Assembly (NCBI GenBank): GCA_965649825.1
Contig: OZ287709.1
Location: 124,001 to 188,000 of the forward strand
Direction of reading: 5' to 3'
DNA: 64,000 nucleotides
Source: Penicillus capitatus
Taxonomy: Eukaryota > Chlorophyta
The notes below the pieces were generated by a model, which saw nothing but the letters and a program-made list of their open reading frames with translations, was not told the origin of the DNA and made no database searches. The position numbers and the translations under genes are program-made. Every line of letters begins with the position of its first letter. Positions within the stretch are counted from its first letter, which is position 1. Shown one piece after another: positions 21,541-32,193 of the stretch.

Positions 21541-23209
21541 ATGGAAACGCGGGCAAAGGCGAAGGTACCCTCTCTCCTAACACATACACCGCTGACACTT
21601 ATTCATCCTCTTTAGCAAGCCCCACCTCCGACGACAGAAACCCCGTCGCTTGACGCTTCAAGTTCGATCGGCCTTTCGCAGATGGCGCATCCTATACAAA
21701 CGCTTTTATTGTATACAGCGACGAGACGGTCGGAAGTGGCGGGATCTCGATGTCCATCGGGGGAGGCAACAGAAGCGGTGCCCCGTCTTCGGGCAAAACC
21801 GCGCGGAAAGCTGACAGCCGAAGCCATCAAGGCGGAACTGACAGCGCTCAAGAATCCAGTCAAGACACCGCCGCCGCCGCCGCCAGCAGAACGACCGACC
21901 ACACCGCTGAAGCCCATTGCGCGACGATTGACCGCACCTGTACATGAGAGTCCCAATAAACCAGCAGCACTACCTCTGAAATACAGTCAACTGTTAGAAA
22001 TGTTTAGTAAGCATCCTCGCACGTCACATCATCTTCAGATCGAATTCTCGATGCTGTCAGAGCATTTACAAATGGTCTATCGCATTCGTACAACGAAGAG
22101 TATTTTCTTAACCTTTGCCGATGCCAAGGCTGCTATCCAGAAAGCCACACGAAAGACCTTCTCGGTAAGGACAGACGATGTCATACAGGACGACCATTCA
22201 TGCACCTCTGTCATCATAGATCAAGCATCTGGCGAAAATGAAGTATATGATACCCGAGATACTGCAGTGGCAGTATATGGAAGGCACGAGCGATACCTTG
22301 GCATCGGCACGACTGATTATCCGTCTGGAACCGCTCTCCGGAAACGACCGTGGAGGCATGGAAGACATGGCGATGTATGGAGAACTGCGAAATCGTTTGG
22401 CGCGTCACGCCCGACGCGCTGCCCTCATTGGCAAAGAGACTGAAGAGATTCCGGAGGCCGAACTGCCCGATCCATCCCTCTCTGTCCTCGTCTCGACCAG
22501 CAAAGCCCTCTCGGGGCGTTCCTGGTCTAACGCTTCATCGGGATACCGTTCCAAATCCCCGTCCAGTGTCAAACCACGACGCAAGACGTCTTCCTTCACG
22601 CCGATCAAACGCCTTGAGATGTGCTCGAATTTTGAGACGCCGAGGCGACTGACGTCAGTGACAGAGGTGACAGAAGGCGGCGGAGAATCGAGCTGGTCGA
22701 AACCGGTGACGCCTCACAGTGGAACTGCCGCTTCCCTTTTCTCTCCCTGCAGTCATAATCGAGGCATCCTCCGCGAGAGTTTCAAGAGACGTATGCTGAT
22801 GTCGCCGAGCAAAGTCAAGGAACGTGCACGGCATCATGCCATGGCCAATCTCATCACAGCCTTGAACGATATCCGTGCCGTCTTCCATCGTTTCAAGACG
22901 ACAAAGCGTCCCCTAAAAGACGTCCTCCACGCCATGCGTATCCACACCAAGAGCAAATACACAGAAGAAGCAGCGCAGCTGCATTTGCAGTTGCTTCTGG
23001 AGTACGCCCCTCAGTTTGTGTGTCTCGATGGCGATGCCGATGGGAAAGAGATTCTCTCCATCAACAAGGAATGCAATCTGCCTGCTATCAAAGAGATGCT
23101 CAAAGAAATGGCAGAGCAGCGTCCCAAGGTCGAAATCTCGGATGCCGTGGTGGAGAAACGCCTTTCTGAACTCGACATGTTCCAACAACAGAATCAGGAC
23201 GGTGAATGA
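21541..23209 (+). CDS. CDT1: DNA replication licensing factor CDT1
   Basis: Exons 21541-21564, 21616-22164 and 22220-23209 (introns 51 and 55 nt) give 520 residues. Seen: LPLKYSQLLEMFSKHPRTSH followed by TFADAKAAIQKATRKTFS and IKHLAKMKYMIPEILQW, the CDT1 geminin-binding winged helix, and near the C-terminus a second winged helix beginning RHHAMANLITALNDI and ending with a leucine-rich helix, the MCM-binding domain. It loads MCM2-7 at origins. The short first exon (METRAKAK) is inferred from phase and from continuous open frame upstream of the internal ATG 21682. Between the domains is a Ser/Pro/Lys-rich linker with likely CDK sites (TPIKR, SPSK). The stop codon overlaps the next ATG (ATGA). 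Confidence 0.85.
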
Positions 23210-25183
23210 AGGGACATGTCACGATCGCATGCGTTCGTCTCTTTTTTTGCCTGATGCATCGTGTCTCCGAACGAGTGCGCGTCTCGCGTGGCCACCTGGT
23301 CGTCCCGCCATTCGATTGCGCCTGGCTCTCGGACGCCGATTCGAAGCTCGATAACGAACGCGGCTGTGTCGTTTTTGAAGTATCAGGTGAAACGGACGCG
23401 ACGATTATTCTTCAGTCCAAACCGGGCTCAAGACGTCTACCGCTGCAGACCTCTACCGAATCGAATGGCCGTTACGTCATTGTCTTCGGAAGTCATCGCA
23501 ACAGTCGGCTTAGCATCGAACGGAATGAAGATAGACAGGCGACTGTGCGCGAATCGTGGGCGCAGATTTCCCCGGACTGTTTTCGCAAGTTCTGGATGTG
23601 TTACGTATCCGGTGTCATGTACTTTGGCACAGGAGACCCGTCTATGAGCTACCAGTACAGATGGGAAGATACCAATCCCCTCCACAACATCCATTTCGTG
23701 GGGCTGAGTGCATGGGACAAGCACTGCACCTTTAGGAATGTCCGTGTCCTGCCTTGTCTGCCATGGCTGGAGATCCATCAACACATCCCTTCTCTCTTTG
23801 ACATTTCGACATCCTTCTTGTCGAGGCACATGGATCTGCATGCCGCTTGTCAAGTGATGCTGATTTTGGATCGACTGCAAATGCCGTCGAATGTTGGTGA
23901 ACTGTGGAAGAAGGCGGTGTCTGTCGTGGCCCACGATTTTGAGACATTCCTTGTGCATAACCGAGATGCTTTCTGTCAGATGTCGAGCGACGCCGTCTGC
24001 GCTCTGCTCAAATCTCCAGCACTGGTTCGTAGCTCTCTCTTACTTGCTGTGATGGCACCTCTTGACGATCATCATCGCATATGCGAGGTGCGTTGGCTGA
24101 CATGTTTGTGTTGGCAGTCGTTGGACGAACGTTCGGTGTTCCATGCAGTTGTCTCATGGATGTTCTACGGAAGGCCAAGCAATCACCTCCATGCCATTCG
24201 ACCTCCCAACGAGATCAAAAACGTCATCAAATGGATCCGATTCACCACGATCGAGACAGAAGAACTCCAGGCATCGACGACCCCTCGATCACGGCTGGGA
24301 GCATTGACTAGCGTGTCTGTCCCGCTTCAGGTGATGCTCGATGCGGCGCGGCAGATGGATTCGGTAGAGCTCAGCGGTGCCATTCAGAATGCTCTGGTCG
24401 TGCAGTCGTTTGCTTCTGGAAGCGCCGTGGGGCTCACTGCAGAAAACGTTGGGATGAGTGGGAACGAGATTTCGCAGGGTCAGTTGGACATCGATATGTT
24501 CTGGACGCGATCTGCCCGAAACGGCGTTCAGCTTCAGTACTACTATGATGGAGACAAGAAAGGCGTTGTTAATTATTTGGCACACAGTTGCGGTCAGAAA
24601 CCGTGGAGGAATCCGATGCTGAACAAAAAACTCCTCGTCAAGACCAGCAGTCCTCCCAGCAGATCCACCAGTCCAAAAGCAAACATGCCGCTTCTCTAGA
24701 CGCCATGGATCGACGCTTTCTGTGATGCAGGACATTGTCAGCGAGAAATTCCGCGCCACGAATTTTGCTGGTCCCAAGCGGACGCAGTCGGGTCTTGAAA
24801 CGTGGTGGATGATCGATCTGCTTGACTACATGCTCATTTGCAATTACTACACCGTGAAGCACGACGCTTCCACAGATTTCGCGCGCTGGTGGGATTTTCA
24901 AGTAACGAACCAACCCCCTCAGCACTGCGCCGCCGTAAGATACTGGTCATGATAGGCGTCAAATGATGGAGAGACATGGGTGGTGTTGAGACGGCATGAG
25001 AACGATTGCACCATCAATGCACCCAAGGCATACGGCTCATGGCCGATCTATTGCAACACGAAACCGTATAGAATGTTTCGTCTTTTGCTCACGGGGCCAA
25101 CGGAGAGCCAAGTCGCCCCACGCAATATGGCGCTCAGCAATTTGGAGCTCTATGGCATGCTGGGAGGACCCGGTATTGCCTGA
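23206..25183 (+). CDS. Multidomain protein: farnesoic-acid-O-methyltransferase-like domain, BACK-like helices, discoidin-like domain
   Basis: Probable exons 23206 (or start ATG 23254)-24048, 24118-24636, 24731-24901 and 24956-25183, about 586 residues. The N-terminal 170 residues match the FAMT-like beta-sandwich (FWMCYVSGVMYFGTGDP...VGLSAWDKHC). A helical BACK-like stretch follows (LDERSVFHAVVSWMF). The C-terminal domain carries WWMIDLLDYMLICNYYTVKH, SNDGETWVVLRRHEND, YGSWPI and YRMFRLLLTGP, a galactose-binding/discoidin-like fold found in BTB-associated and HECTD1-type proteins. No BTB domain precedes the BACK region. It is likely a binding or adaptor protein rather than an enzyme. The third junction is uncertain, and the first intron (69 nt) is frame-preserving. 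Confidence 0.68.
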
Positions 25184-25399
25184 ATGTTTGTACTCCTGTC
25201 ACATCACCCATACCGACCGACGCCAGTCTCATGAGATGCACAGAAGATGGGTGTCCTTTTTTTAATATCTTGTTAAAGATTTTTTGACGTCTGAGTAACC
25301 GTCCTCCCTTTCTTTATTTCTGCTGTATTCCTTGCTATCTTGTCCCGATACTCACTCTTCGGCGTTGAAACAATTCCTCGTAATCAACGTGTGTGATTC

Positions 25400-25699
25400 A
25401 TGAAAAGCGACTCCGATCCCGATCCCGTCCCATCATCACGATGCTGTCGAATGCTCGATGACCTGTGTGGGATGATGTCATCCTCACGAGGCAAAATCAC
25501 ACGACCACTGCACACCAAAGACTCCACCAATCAAAGCTCGCGTTCAGAATCATGGTGTCTTTACAGACATGGATGGTCCTGCCCGACCGACGGCGCCAAC
25601 AGCGTCTGTCCTCCCAGCCTCGAGGCGTTTGCTAGACAACCATATCCTTGTACATTACAGACTGTGATCATCGTCGTCGTCACAGTTGCCTTACTATGA
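25400..25699 (+). CDS. Hypothetical short protein with hydrophobic tail
   Basis: A 99-residue frame from ATG 25400, Ser/Cys-rich with a C-terminal hydrophobic stretch (TVIIVVVTVALL) of tail-anchor type. There is no homology or splice support, and it could be chance. It lies in the 640-bp gap between the FAMT/discoidin gene and the membrane-protein gene, which otherwise shows nothing. Confidence 0.2.
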   Translation: MKSDSDPDPVPSSRCCRMLDDLCGMMSSSRGKITRPLHTKDSTNQSSRSESWCLYRHGWSCPTDGANSVCPPSLEAFARQPYPCTLQTVIIVVVTVALL

Positions 25700-25823
25700 G
25701 AAGAGCTCTATAATAAGAGCGCGCTGTTCTCGTCCACAAGTCTTTTCATTTAGCGAGGTTGCCAGGACATTCTACCAATAACTCGTGCCGTTCATTACAA
25801 CCCCTTTCCGACGCAAGGCACTT

Positions 25824-26456
25824 ATGGGTCTATCGCTGTCCCGAACCACCCACTGTCGAACGCCTGACGGCGACGAGGAGTGCGCTGCTTGTGGATGGAA
25901 GTGCCGTTGTATCTATTGCGAGTCGGACCGATACCCCAATGAGTACGTCGACTGTCACTGCACGTGCCGTTTTTGGATCGTCGTCTGTAGCATTGTCTGT
26001 ATAGGCTTCTGTCTGCTTTTTGCTTCAGCCCTTTTTCACCGTCGTACCGTTCTCAGTTTTCTCAGCTCAGGGGCTGTTTTCTATTCTGGTACTCTTTTGG
26101 CATTGACAGTCATTGCGGATCATTGTGTTTGGCCTGCCTTCTTTTCCATTACCATGGTCTTTGCATTTCCTTGCTTTTATTCTTGTTGCTGGAGTCAGCA
26201 ATCGGAAACGTCTGATGACCCACAGGTCCGATCACCAACGATGCCATTGTCATCAGCCAACGCGGTCTCCAGACCAACGAACAAACCGACGTCAGCTGTC
26301 GTCATGCTCTTCCCTGATGGCGATATGCAGCTCGGCGTGAAAGAAATCGAAATGCATGCTCTGTCAGACAGTGATCCCACGACATCCACCCCTCCGTCAG
26401 ATACGGCTAGCACTTCACACAATGGGACGCATGTGGTGGAACGAGAAACGGTCTGA
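25824..26456 (+). CDS. Cysteine-rich multi-pass membrane protein, unknown
   Basis: Intronless frame of 210 residues from ATG 25824. The first 50 residues hold several Cys pairs (CAACGWKCRCIYC, DCHC), suggesting a small zinc-binding or disulfide-rich head. Three hydrophobic segments follow (about residues 50-75, 85-105 and 112-135), then a Ser/Thr/Pro-rich cytosolic-type tail of 75 residues. No family was recognised. An upstream exon is possible because the frame stays open before the ATG. Confidence 0.5.
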   Translation: MGLSLSRTTHCRTPDGDEECAACGWKCRCIYCESDRYPNEYVDCHCTCRFWIVVCSIVCIGFCLLFASALFHRRTVLSFLSSGAVFYSGTLLALTVIADHCVWPAFFSITMVFAFPCFYSCCWSQQSETSDDPQVRSPTMPLSSANAVSRPTNKPTSAVVMLFPDGDMQLGVKEIEMHALSDSDPTTSTPPSDTASTSHNGTHVVERETV

Positions 26457-26668
26457 GACATAAGGACATCGTTTTGTTAGCGTTTTATAACTTCATCTGT
26501 TTCAACATAAACACTACGTCACTGCTCTTTCATGGACTGAGACGTAACGAAAGGAGATCGTCCATCGAGAGGTGGCTATTGGACTGGTCTGTTATTGTTG
26601 TGTCATCGCAATTATCATCATCCTGTTGTTAGAGACAGAACAACAGCAACAACGGCAGATTCGCCTTT

Positions 26669-27887
26669 ATGGTATCGAAGGAGTTGATTCGGTGGGCCGC
26701 GACGATCGCGCGACGTTCGTTTTCGATCAGCAAGAGTCCTCCACCGGCGAAGCCACGTCAAGCATTCGTTCCGAATCGTGTGCGTCACGATCCGTTCGTC
26801 GATCCGCCGCCGAAGCTCTATGTGGATCAGCCGGAGGGCGTGACGTCGACAGGCAAGCCTCCTGTGACGCTGCATCGCGCATGGAGCAAGAACAGAGGGC
26901 GGAATCGGTCAATGAAGGCAAGGGGCTATCTCTTCAGCGACGTCGAAGAGGACTTTGGACCACCTCGGTTTATTCTGCCTGGAGATGAAGAGAAAGCGCC
27001 ATTGCCTGTATTGGACATGGACGTCTGGCGCAATGCCGTGGTCCTGGTGGACAAGCCAAAGAGATGGACATCCTTTGATGTCTGCAGCGATTTGAGGAAA
27101 GCCACGTTTGGTTATCCGTTCAAAGTGGGACACACAGGGACATTGGATCCCCTGGCGACAGGTTCGTAAATGTGTGACCTGGATAGGAAATGTGTGAGAG
27201 ATGAAGGTTTGCTGATCGTGTGTATGGGTAACGCAACAAAGTGTGTGGAGAAGATGAAGCGGATGACCAAGGAATACAGTGGGACGATGAAGTTGGGAGA
27301 GATAACGGCATCGTACGACGCATCAGAGCCGATCGCTGCCCGCCGTCCTTGGGAACACATCACAGGTCTGTCACTCTTTTTGAGAAGAGTGAGAATGGGC
27401 GACAGAAGCTGTGTGCTACGGTTGGCAGATGATCAGATTAAGCAGGCAACGACGGAGTTCAAGGGTCACATCAAACAGCGTCCACCGATGTTCTCCGCCG
27501 TCCGGGTAAATGGCGTCCGCCTTCACGAGCTCGCGAGAAAAGGCGTCACCGCTGATCGGTACGATGTGACGGACGGTCACACATCAAGGCAGACTTCGGT
27601 CGTCACGAAATGTGTGATGATGTGACAGGAAGGTTCGATCGGTGAACGTTTCGGATTTCCAAGTCAAGCGATTGGATCCGACATCGCAAGTCGTTCACTA
27701 TCACATCAAGTGCAGCACAGGAACGTATGTTCGTTCGCTGGTGCACGATTTGGGTCAAGTGTTGGGTTGCGGAGCCTACGTTCGGAGCCTAAGGAGGGTT
27801 GTCATCGGGCCTTACAGATTGTCCGATGCATGGGATTTGGACAAGCTGCTCAAAGTCATCGAAGCTTCCAAAATTGCAAGTCAATAG
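26669..27887 (+). CDS. TruB/PUS4-type tRNA pseudouridine-55 synthase, probably mitochondrial
   Basis: Exons 26669-27161, 27207-27365, 27429-27558 and 27629-27887 (introns 45, 63 and 70 nt) give 346 residues. Seen: [20 protein letters not shown], the catalytic motif [12 protein letters not shown] (the Asp is the nucleophile), [40 protein letters not shown] and [15 protein letters not shown], the complete TruB set. The first 35 residues are basic and Ser/Ala-rich, a mitochondrial or plastid presequence. It makes psi55 in the T-loop of tRNA. The protein ends after the catalytic fold without a PUA domain. Confidence 0.92.
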
Positions 27888-27934
27888 AATCGACAACAAC
27901 ACTTATATATTAAATGTGGAGGAATAGCTAAGCC

Positions 27935-28293
27935 ATGGATGAAATTGAGAGCATCACATCGGCGATGGCGGGTGGCATCGTCACCGAATTATGAGCGCTG
28001 CAACATACACCGCGGCTCCCTGTTCGAGTTATTAACCGTTCGAAATTATTATTCTCGTCTCTTTTCTTATGCATTGGACGTCCTAAGGGACATCAGCACG
28101 GATAAGATGTCACCAATTCCTCACCGAACGACAATGGGTCAGGCAGAAATGGATGACACACTTAACTCAGAGTCGATACGATGGGGTGGGTGTTGGTGAT
28201 GACGACGACGACGACGATGTCGAAGACGATGATGATCCCAGCAACGCGATAAGGCTTAGGGAAAAGAGACGACATCGTGCTCAAAGAGAATAA
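27935..28293 (+). other. Coding-like segment with acidic tail, unresolved
   Basis: ATG 27935 opens MDEIESITSAMAGGIVTEL before a stop. From about 28096 another frame reads QFLTERQWVRQKWMTHLTQ, then an Asp run (28200-28235, encoded by a GAC/GAT microsatellite) and SNAIRLREKRRHRAQRE with stop TAA 28291-28293. Linking them would need an intron of about 120 nt, longer than its neighbours. It could be a small nuclear protein with an acidic/basic C-terminus, or chance. No family was recognised. Confidence 0.25.
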
Positions 28294-28494
28294 ATATGCC
28301 GCAGAGAGATTCGATACGATACGATTCATGTAATCAGCTGCTTCTTTATCTCAAGATCAAAAGAGAAAGGCGACACTGCTTGCGGAACATCCCGTTCATA
28401 GACCAGCAGTTTTAGCAAAGTGAAAAGATATCGTCAGGTTAAGTACGGTATGGGATAGGGATCAGAGAAATTAAATACGTTGCCGTGCCCGGCG

Positions 28495-30147
28495 TCAGTT
28501 GTTGGACGCGACAAGAAGTCTTCGATCGGTCGAGGTCTTGACTGGACAATCTTGAACAAAGATCGTTTCGGTACCCGTTGCCGTAACGGATGTGTACTCT
28601 CTTGTCTCGCATCTGGACTGAACAACGGCCTTCTTTTCTTCGGGAAAGGATGTCTCTGTTAAGACAAGCGTCTTGCAACGATCTTGAAAGAGTGAGCTGC
28701 CTTTCTGTCCGGCATCGTTCTCATCAAATGAGCAATCCGCAATGATAATTTTCTCACACATCGGAACGGCATCCTCTGCACAGGAGACCTGTTTTTGGTG
28801 ACTAGGAGACAGCCAATCCGCTTTGCCACATCCTGTCTGCATCACGGCGCCGCCAACGCTTCCGCCGGTGTTGTGCGTGAAGGTGCATTCCGTGAGCTCA
28901 GTGTTTTTGACATCGCGCTGAAAGAGAGCACCACCGGCGTGCATGGCAGCGTTGTTGGAGAACAGGCATTTGGTGAAGCTGGTGTCTTTGAGACGTTCTT
29001 GATAGACAGCGCCGCCAAACGCGCCGGAATTCCATTCGAAATCACACGTGTCGACCAAAACGCTCCCACCGTTGAGCGAAGAGACGGCGCCGCCATAGAC
29101 GGTTCCCTGGTTACTGGTAAACATCGTCTCGGAGACTTCGAGCTCACTGCCGCCATACGAAACAATCGCCCCCGATGTTCCGGTGTTTTCCGTGAGCGTG
29201 CTGCCCTGGATCGTCAGGCGGGATCTGAGATCGAGGAAAGCGGCGGCGCCGTCCAGAAATGCTTTGTTTCGGTAGATCTGTGTATTCTCCACGATGCCCG
29301 TACTGATATCGATCAGCGCAAGAGCCCCCGATTCTCCAGAATTCCCCTCGATCATACAGTCCTTGAATCGTACAACAGTGCGCTTGACACCAGTAAATGC
29401 CCCAGCCCCAGCACCGTCTGCCACATTCTGCTTCATCTGACATCCCTCGAACTCCGTCAGCGTGTTCTGAAACGAAAAAACGGCACCAGATACAAATCCA
29501 TCATAATCGCGATCGCATGGGCCGCCTTGGTTATTGAAAAATGTTGTGTTGACGAAAAGTGTACGGCAGCCCGAAGTGGTAGAGACGGCACCATATCTCT
29601 CTCCTTTGTTGTCTTCAAAGATCGAGTCGTAGACATGCATCAGACTTCCACCGGCTGAGTAGATGCCACCGGAATGGGCGCAAGAATTCTTGATAAAACG
29701 ACAATGGTAGAAGAGACCTGCACTTTTATCGAATACCACGGGTGCCAATATCCCGCCCTCCAATCCTTCAAAGAGTGAATCGAGAATGGTCAGACTGCGA
29801 ATGTCTTCAAACTGAATCCATCCTCGAACTTCCTCATCTGTCGATAGCTTCACCCCTTCTTGCACGACCGCCGCTTCCTTAACTGAGGGATGGACACGGA
29901 TGGGGACTGGCAGCTTCGTGCCCGTGCAATTGAACGAGACATGTTCAAGTGCTCCGACGCTCATTGTGCTTTTCTTGGTGTCGCCGGATTTTCCCACCAA
30001 TTGAATGACGCACACGTTGTCTGTCACCGGACGGTCGGTTGCTTCGACAGCCGTTGGCGTGAGCAGAACACCCCACAGAATAGCAGTCGCGACAATTCCG
30101 CGCACCGTCATCTGCTGCGAAGCACGAATGGGTTTTGCAGAGAGCAT
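28495..30147 (-). CDS. Secreted right-handed beta-helix (polymorphic-membrane-protein-like) repeat protein
   Basis: Intronless, about 550 residues from ATG 30147 (a second Met 12 codons on, at 30111, gives a more typical signal peptide, TVRGIVATAILWGVLLTPTAVEA). The body consists of roughly a dozen repeats of 25-30 residues with (F/L)xxNxA and SGGA/GGAV turns, e.g. CLFSNNAAMHAGGALF, CTFTHNTGGSVGGAVM. This is the Chlamydia-Pmp-like / pectate-lyase-like solenoid pattern, also common in algal and other protist secreted proteins. Regularly placed Cys may form ladder disulfides. It is probably cell-surface or extracellular; no catalytic residues are identifiable. Confidence 0.75.
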   Translation of the reverse strand: MLSAKPIRASQQMTVRGIVATAILWGVLLTPTAVEATDRPVTDNVCVIQLVGKSGDTKKSTMSVGALEHVSFNCTGTKLPVPIRVHPSVKEAAVVQEGVKLSTDEEVRGWIQFEDIRSLTILDSLFEGLEGGILAPVVFDKSAGLFYHCRFIKNSCAHSGGIYSAGGSLMHVYDSIFEDNKGERYGAVSTTSGCRTLFVNTTFFNNQGGPCDRDYDGFVSGAVFSFQNTLTEFEGCQMKQNVADGAGAGAFTGVKRTVVRFKDCMIEGNSGESGALALIDISTGIVENTQIYRNKAFLDGAAAFLDLRSRLTIQGSTLTENTGTSGAIVSYGGSELEVSETMFTSNQGTVYGGAVSSLNGGSVLVDTCDFEWNSGAFGGAVYQERLKDTSFTKCLFSNNAAMHAGGALFQRDVKNTELTECTFTHNTGGSVGGAVMQTGCGKADWLSPSHQKQVSCAEDAVPMCEKIIIADCSFDENDAGQKGSSLFQDRCKTLVLTETSFPEEKKAVVQSRCETREYTSVTATGTETIFVQDCPVKTSTDRRLLVASNN

Positions 30148-30513
30148 AGCGTTTTTGCTTCGTTCTGAATGCACGGTTCACCAAACCGCTTGTTTCTTGG
30201 GCGGAACCTTGACCACACGTAGCCGTCGGTTGAAGCAGAGCTTAGAGACCTGCCTGCGGTTCGAAGTTGAAGCGCAAGACGACAGCGACAAACGCACAGA
30301 GTTAAAGATAGAGACGGAGAAGGCTTAACATGAAGGTGCGCCTGAAAGCGATGAACACTTCCTGCACAACCAACCGTATACGCCAACCATTCTGCGCCTC
30401 GTTTCGTGGGAAAACGGTCTGAACATCGGCGCGCTTTCTCGCCATGGTCATGTATCCGTCGGCGTCGAGATCAAGACGTTCTATGCCGCGTCGAATGCGG
30501 CGCCACGACATTC

Positions 30514-31266
30514 TCATCGCATCCGGCATTGTTCAGGAAATCTGCCAAATCGGTCTCTCATGGTGGCACTCGAGGGAAAGCGACCCAGGAGATACATGCC
30601 AAGCTGCTCATGGTTCTGCACAGGATGCATGATGGGCTGTCAGTCACATCGATGAATGAAGACGTATCGACTGCACTTGGGCAAATGCCTTGTGCGCGGA
30701 TGTCTCGCCATCGGCATCTTGAACATCGCCATCTGCTCCGAACTCGATGCTGCTCAAGGCCATACGATACGTACGGCAAGGTAGATCAATGGCTTACAGT
30801 TTTTCCACGATGGTGTGATGACCCATGTGGGCGGCGCGATGTAGAGGAGTGGCGCCGCCGGCTGCGGTCTTGCGATGGACGTCAGCCCCTGAATCCATCC
30901 ATGTTCGGCCACGGCATGCCATTGGACAGTGAACGACCTCGTTGCAGCAGGAGCACGACAGCATCGAGATGACCACCTCGGGCAGCGTAATGCAAAGGAG
31001 TGTATCCACTCTTCCCTGTTTTGCACTCCCATCGACCGCCTTCGAAACGGAGAGCTGCTGTGTGTTGAGGTATGACCTGAGACGCCGTCGTCGTGCAGAC
31101 GGTTCGGTTTCTGGTCGAGAATGCGTCTCAGTCGTGCGCAATCTCCAGCCCTTGCCGCTGCACATGCACTTTTCATGAAGCTCAGCTCATCTGTCGATTG
31201 CTGCAGAGAAGAGGAGCGCAGTGCACAGGAACAGACGCCATCGTGGCGACAGTGTCCTTCATCCAT
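30514..31266 (-). CDS. Ankyrin-repeat protein, ANKRD39 orthologue
   Basis: Five exons (31266-31077, 31015-30938, 30888-30798, 30752-30677, 30615-30514; introns 61, 49, 45 and 61 nt) sum to exactly 179 codons including the stop. The 178-residue product is close to human ANKRD39 (183). The N-terminal MDEGHCRHDGVCSC mirrors the Cys-rich start of ANKRD39. Ankyrin repeats follow: SGYTPLHYAARGGHLDAVVL, GGATPLHRAAHMGHHTIVEK and a third, degenerate repeat. ANKRD39 is a conserved protein of unknown function; it appears free in the cytosol or nucleus (no signal). Confidence 0.85.
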
Positions 31267-31336
31267 GAAACGTCTCGTCAACAACAGCGTCTGTGCCGAT
31301 GCGTCGAGTCGAATACGTGATGGCGGTGTTGGCATC

Positions 31337-31868
31337 TTACAGCACTTTGAAATTGACATAACCGCATAGGTACTCGGTCTGTCCATTCAAAGCGCCGAGT
31401 GCGTCATCCACGTATACATCCATCCTCCTGATAACTGCGAAATGGCGATGGATCCCTCGAGATATGTCGGGAATCGCCAACGCGACAACAGATTCCATCG
31501 TTACAACAGAGACGACGCCGCCAAGACATGGATCGTTCTGGACGCATCAGAGAAAACGGCAGCTAAGAAACGACCGAGTGCAGATAGAAGCGTATCGTGC
31601 GAGGCTGCGACCTTGAGTCGAATACGTTGTCGGTGGAGTCTGACCGTCGCCATCCTACAGAACGACGCATGAACATCTGAGATAGCGCCGAACGACGTGC
31701 CGAGCGTGACAGTGCCGATGCCGTTGTGAGGCCTACCGTATCTGCATCGTCCTCTTTGCGACGGAGTTCCTGAAAAGGCATCCTTGGCCATCGCCTTTCG
31801 AATTCGGCATCATGGAGAGCAGCCGGACGTGGATAGACGTTCTCTTTCCCCTTGCCGTTCTTCGACAT
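31337..31868 (-). other. Coding-like minus-strand segments, gene structure unresolved
   Basis: ATG 31868 opens MSKNGKGKENVYPRPAALHD and ELRRKEDDADT up to a good donor. A 53-codon frame 31498-31337 reads MESVVALAIPDI... and VDDALGALNGQTEYLCG, ending 70 bp before ANKRD39 starts. The pieces look like exons of one small gene but the frames do not join cleanly. A plus-strand frame 31442-31672 overlaps. From 31869 to 32193 nothing was recognised. Confidence 0.3.
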
Positions 31869-32193
31869 CCTTTTCTCGCGTTTTGCGATCCGCCGCCTAT
31901 ACGATGCGTGCAGACACAGCTGGAGCTTCGCTCAATGTGCAGCCTTACGGTATAAGACAGCACTCTGACGCCGTGTGACGTTTCGCCAGTGCCCAAGGGG
32001 GGTGAAGATTGTGCGAAGGGTCGAGTTATGAGTCAGAGCCTCTCGTTGGCGTCAGCACCATGACTCAAACACACTGAGCGAGCACAAATCGCCAGGGCAC
32101 AGAAACGTAAAGCTGTCTCGTTGACTGTCGACGTTGACGCACGTCAGCGATACGCCTCGAGTGCATGAAGAGGCATCCAAAAACGACGGCGGT

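Noticed and set aside
28199-28236. GAC/GAT run as a meaningful repeat element
   Set aside because: Simple microsatellite; at most it encodes an acidic run in an unresolved small gene.
28795-29658. 287-codon plus-strand frame
   Set aside because: Antisense to the beta-helix gene, whose signal peptide and repeats are clear.
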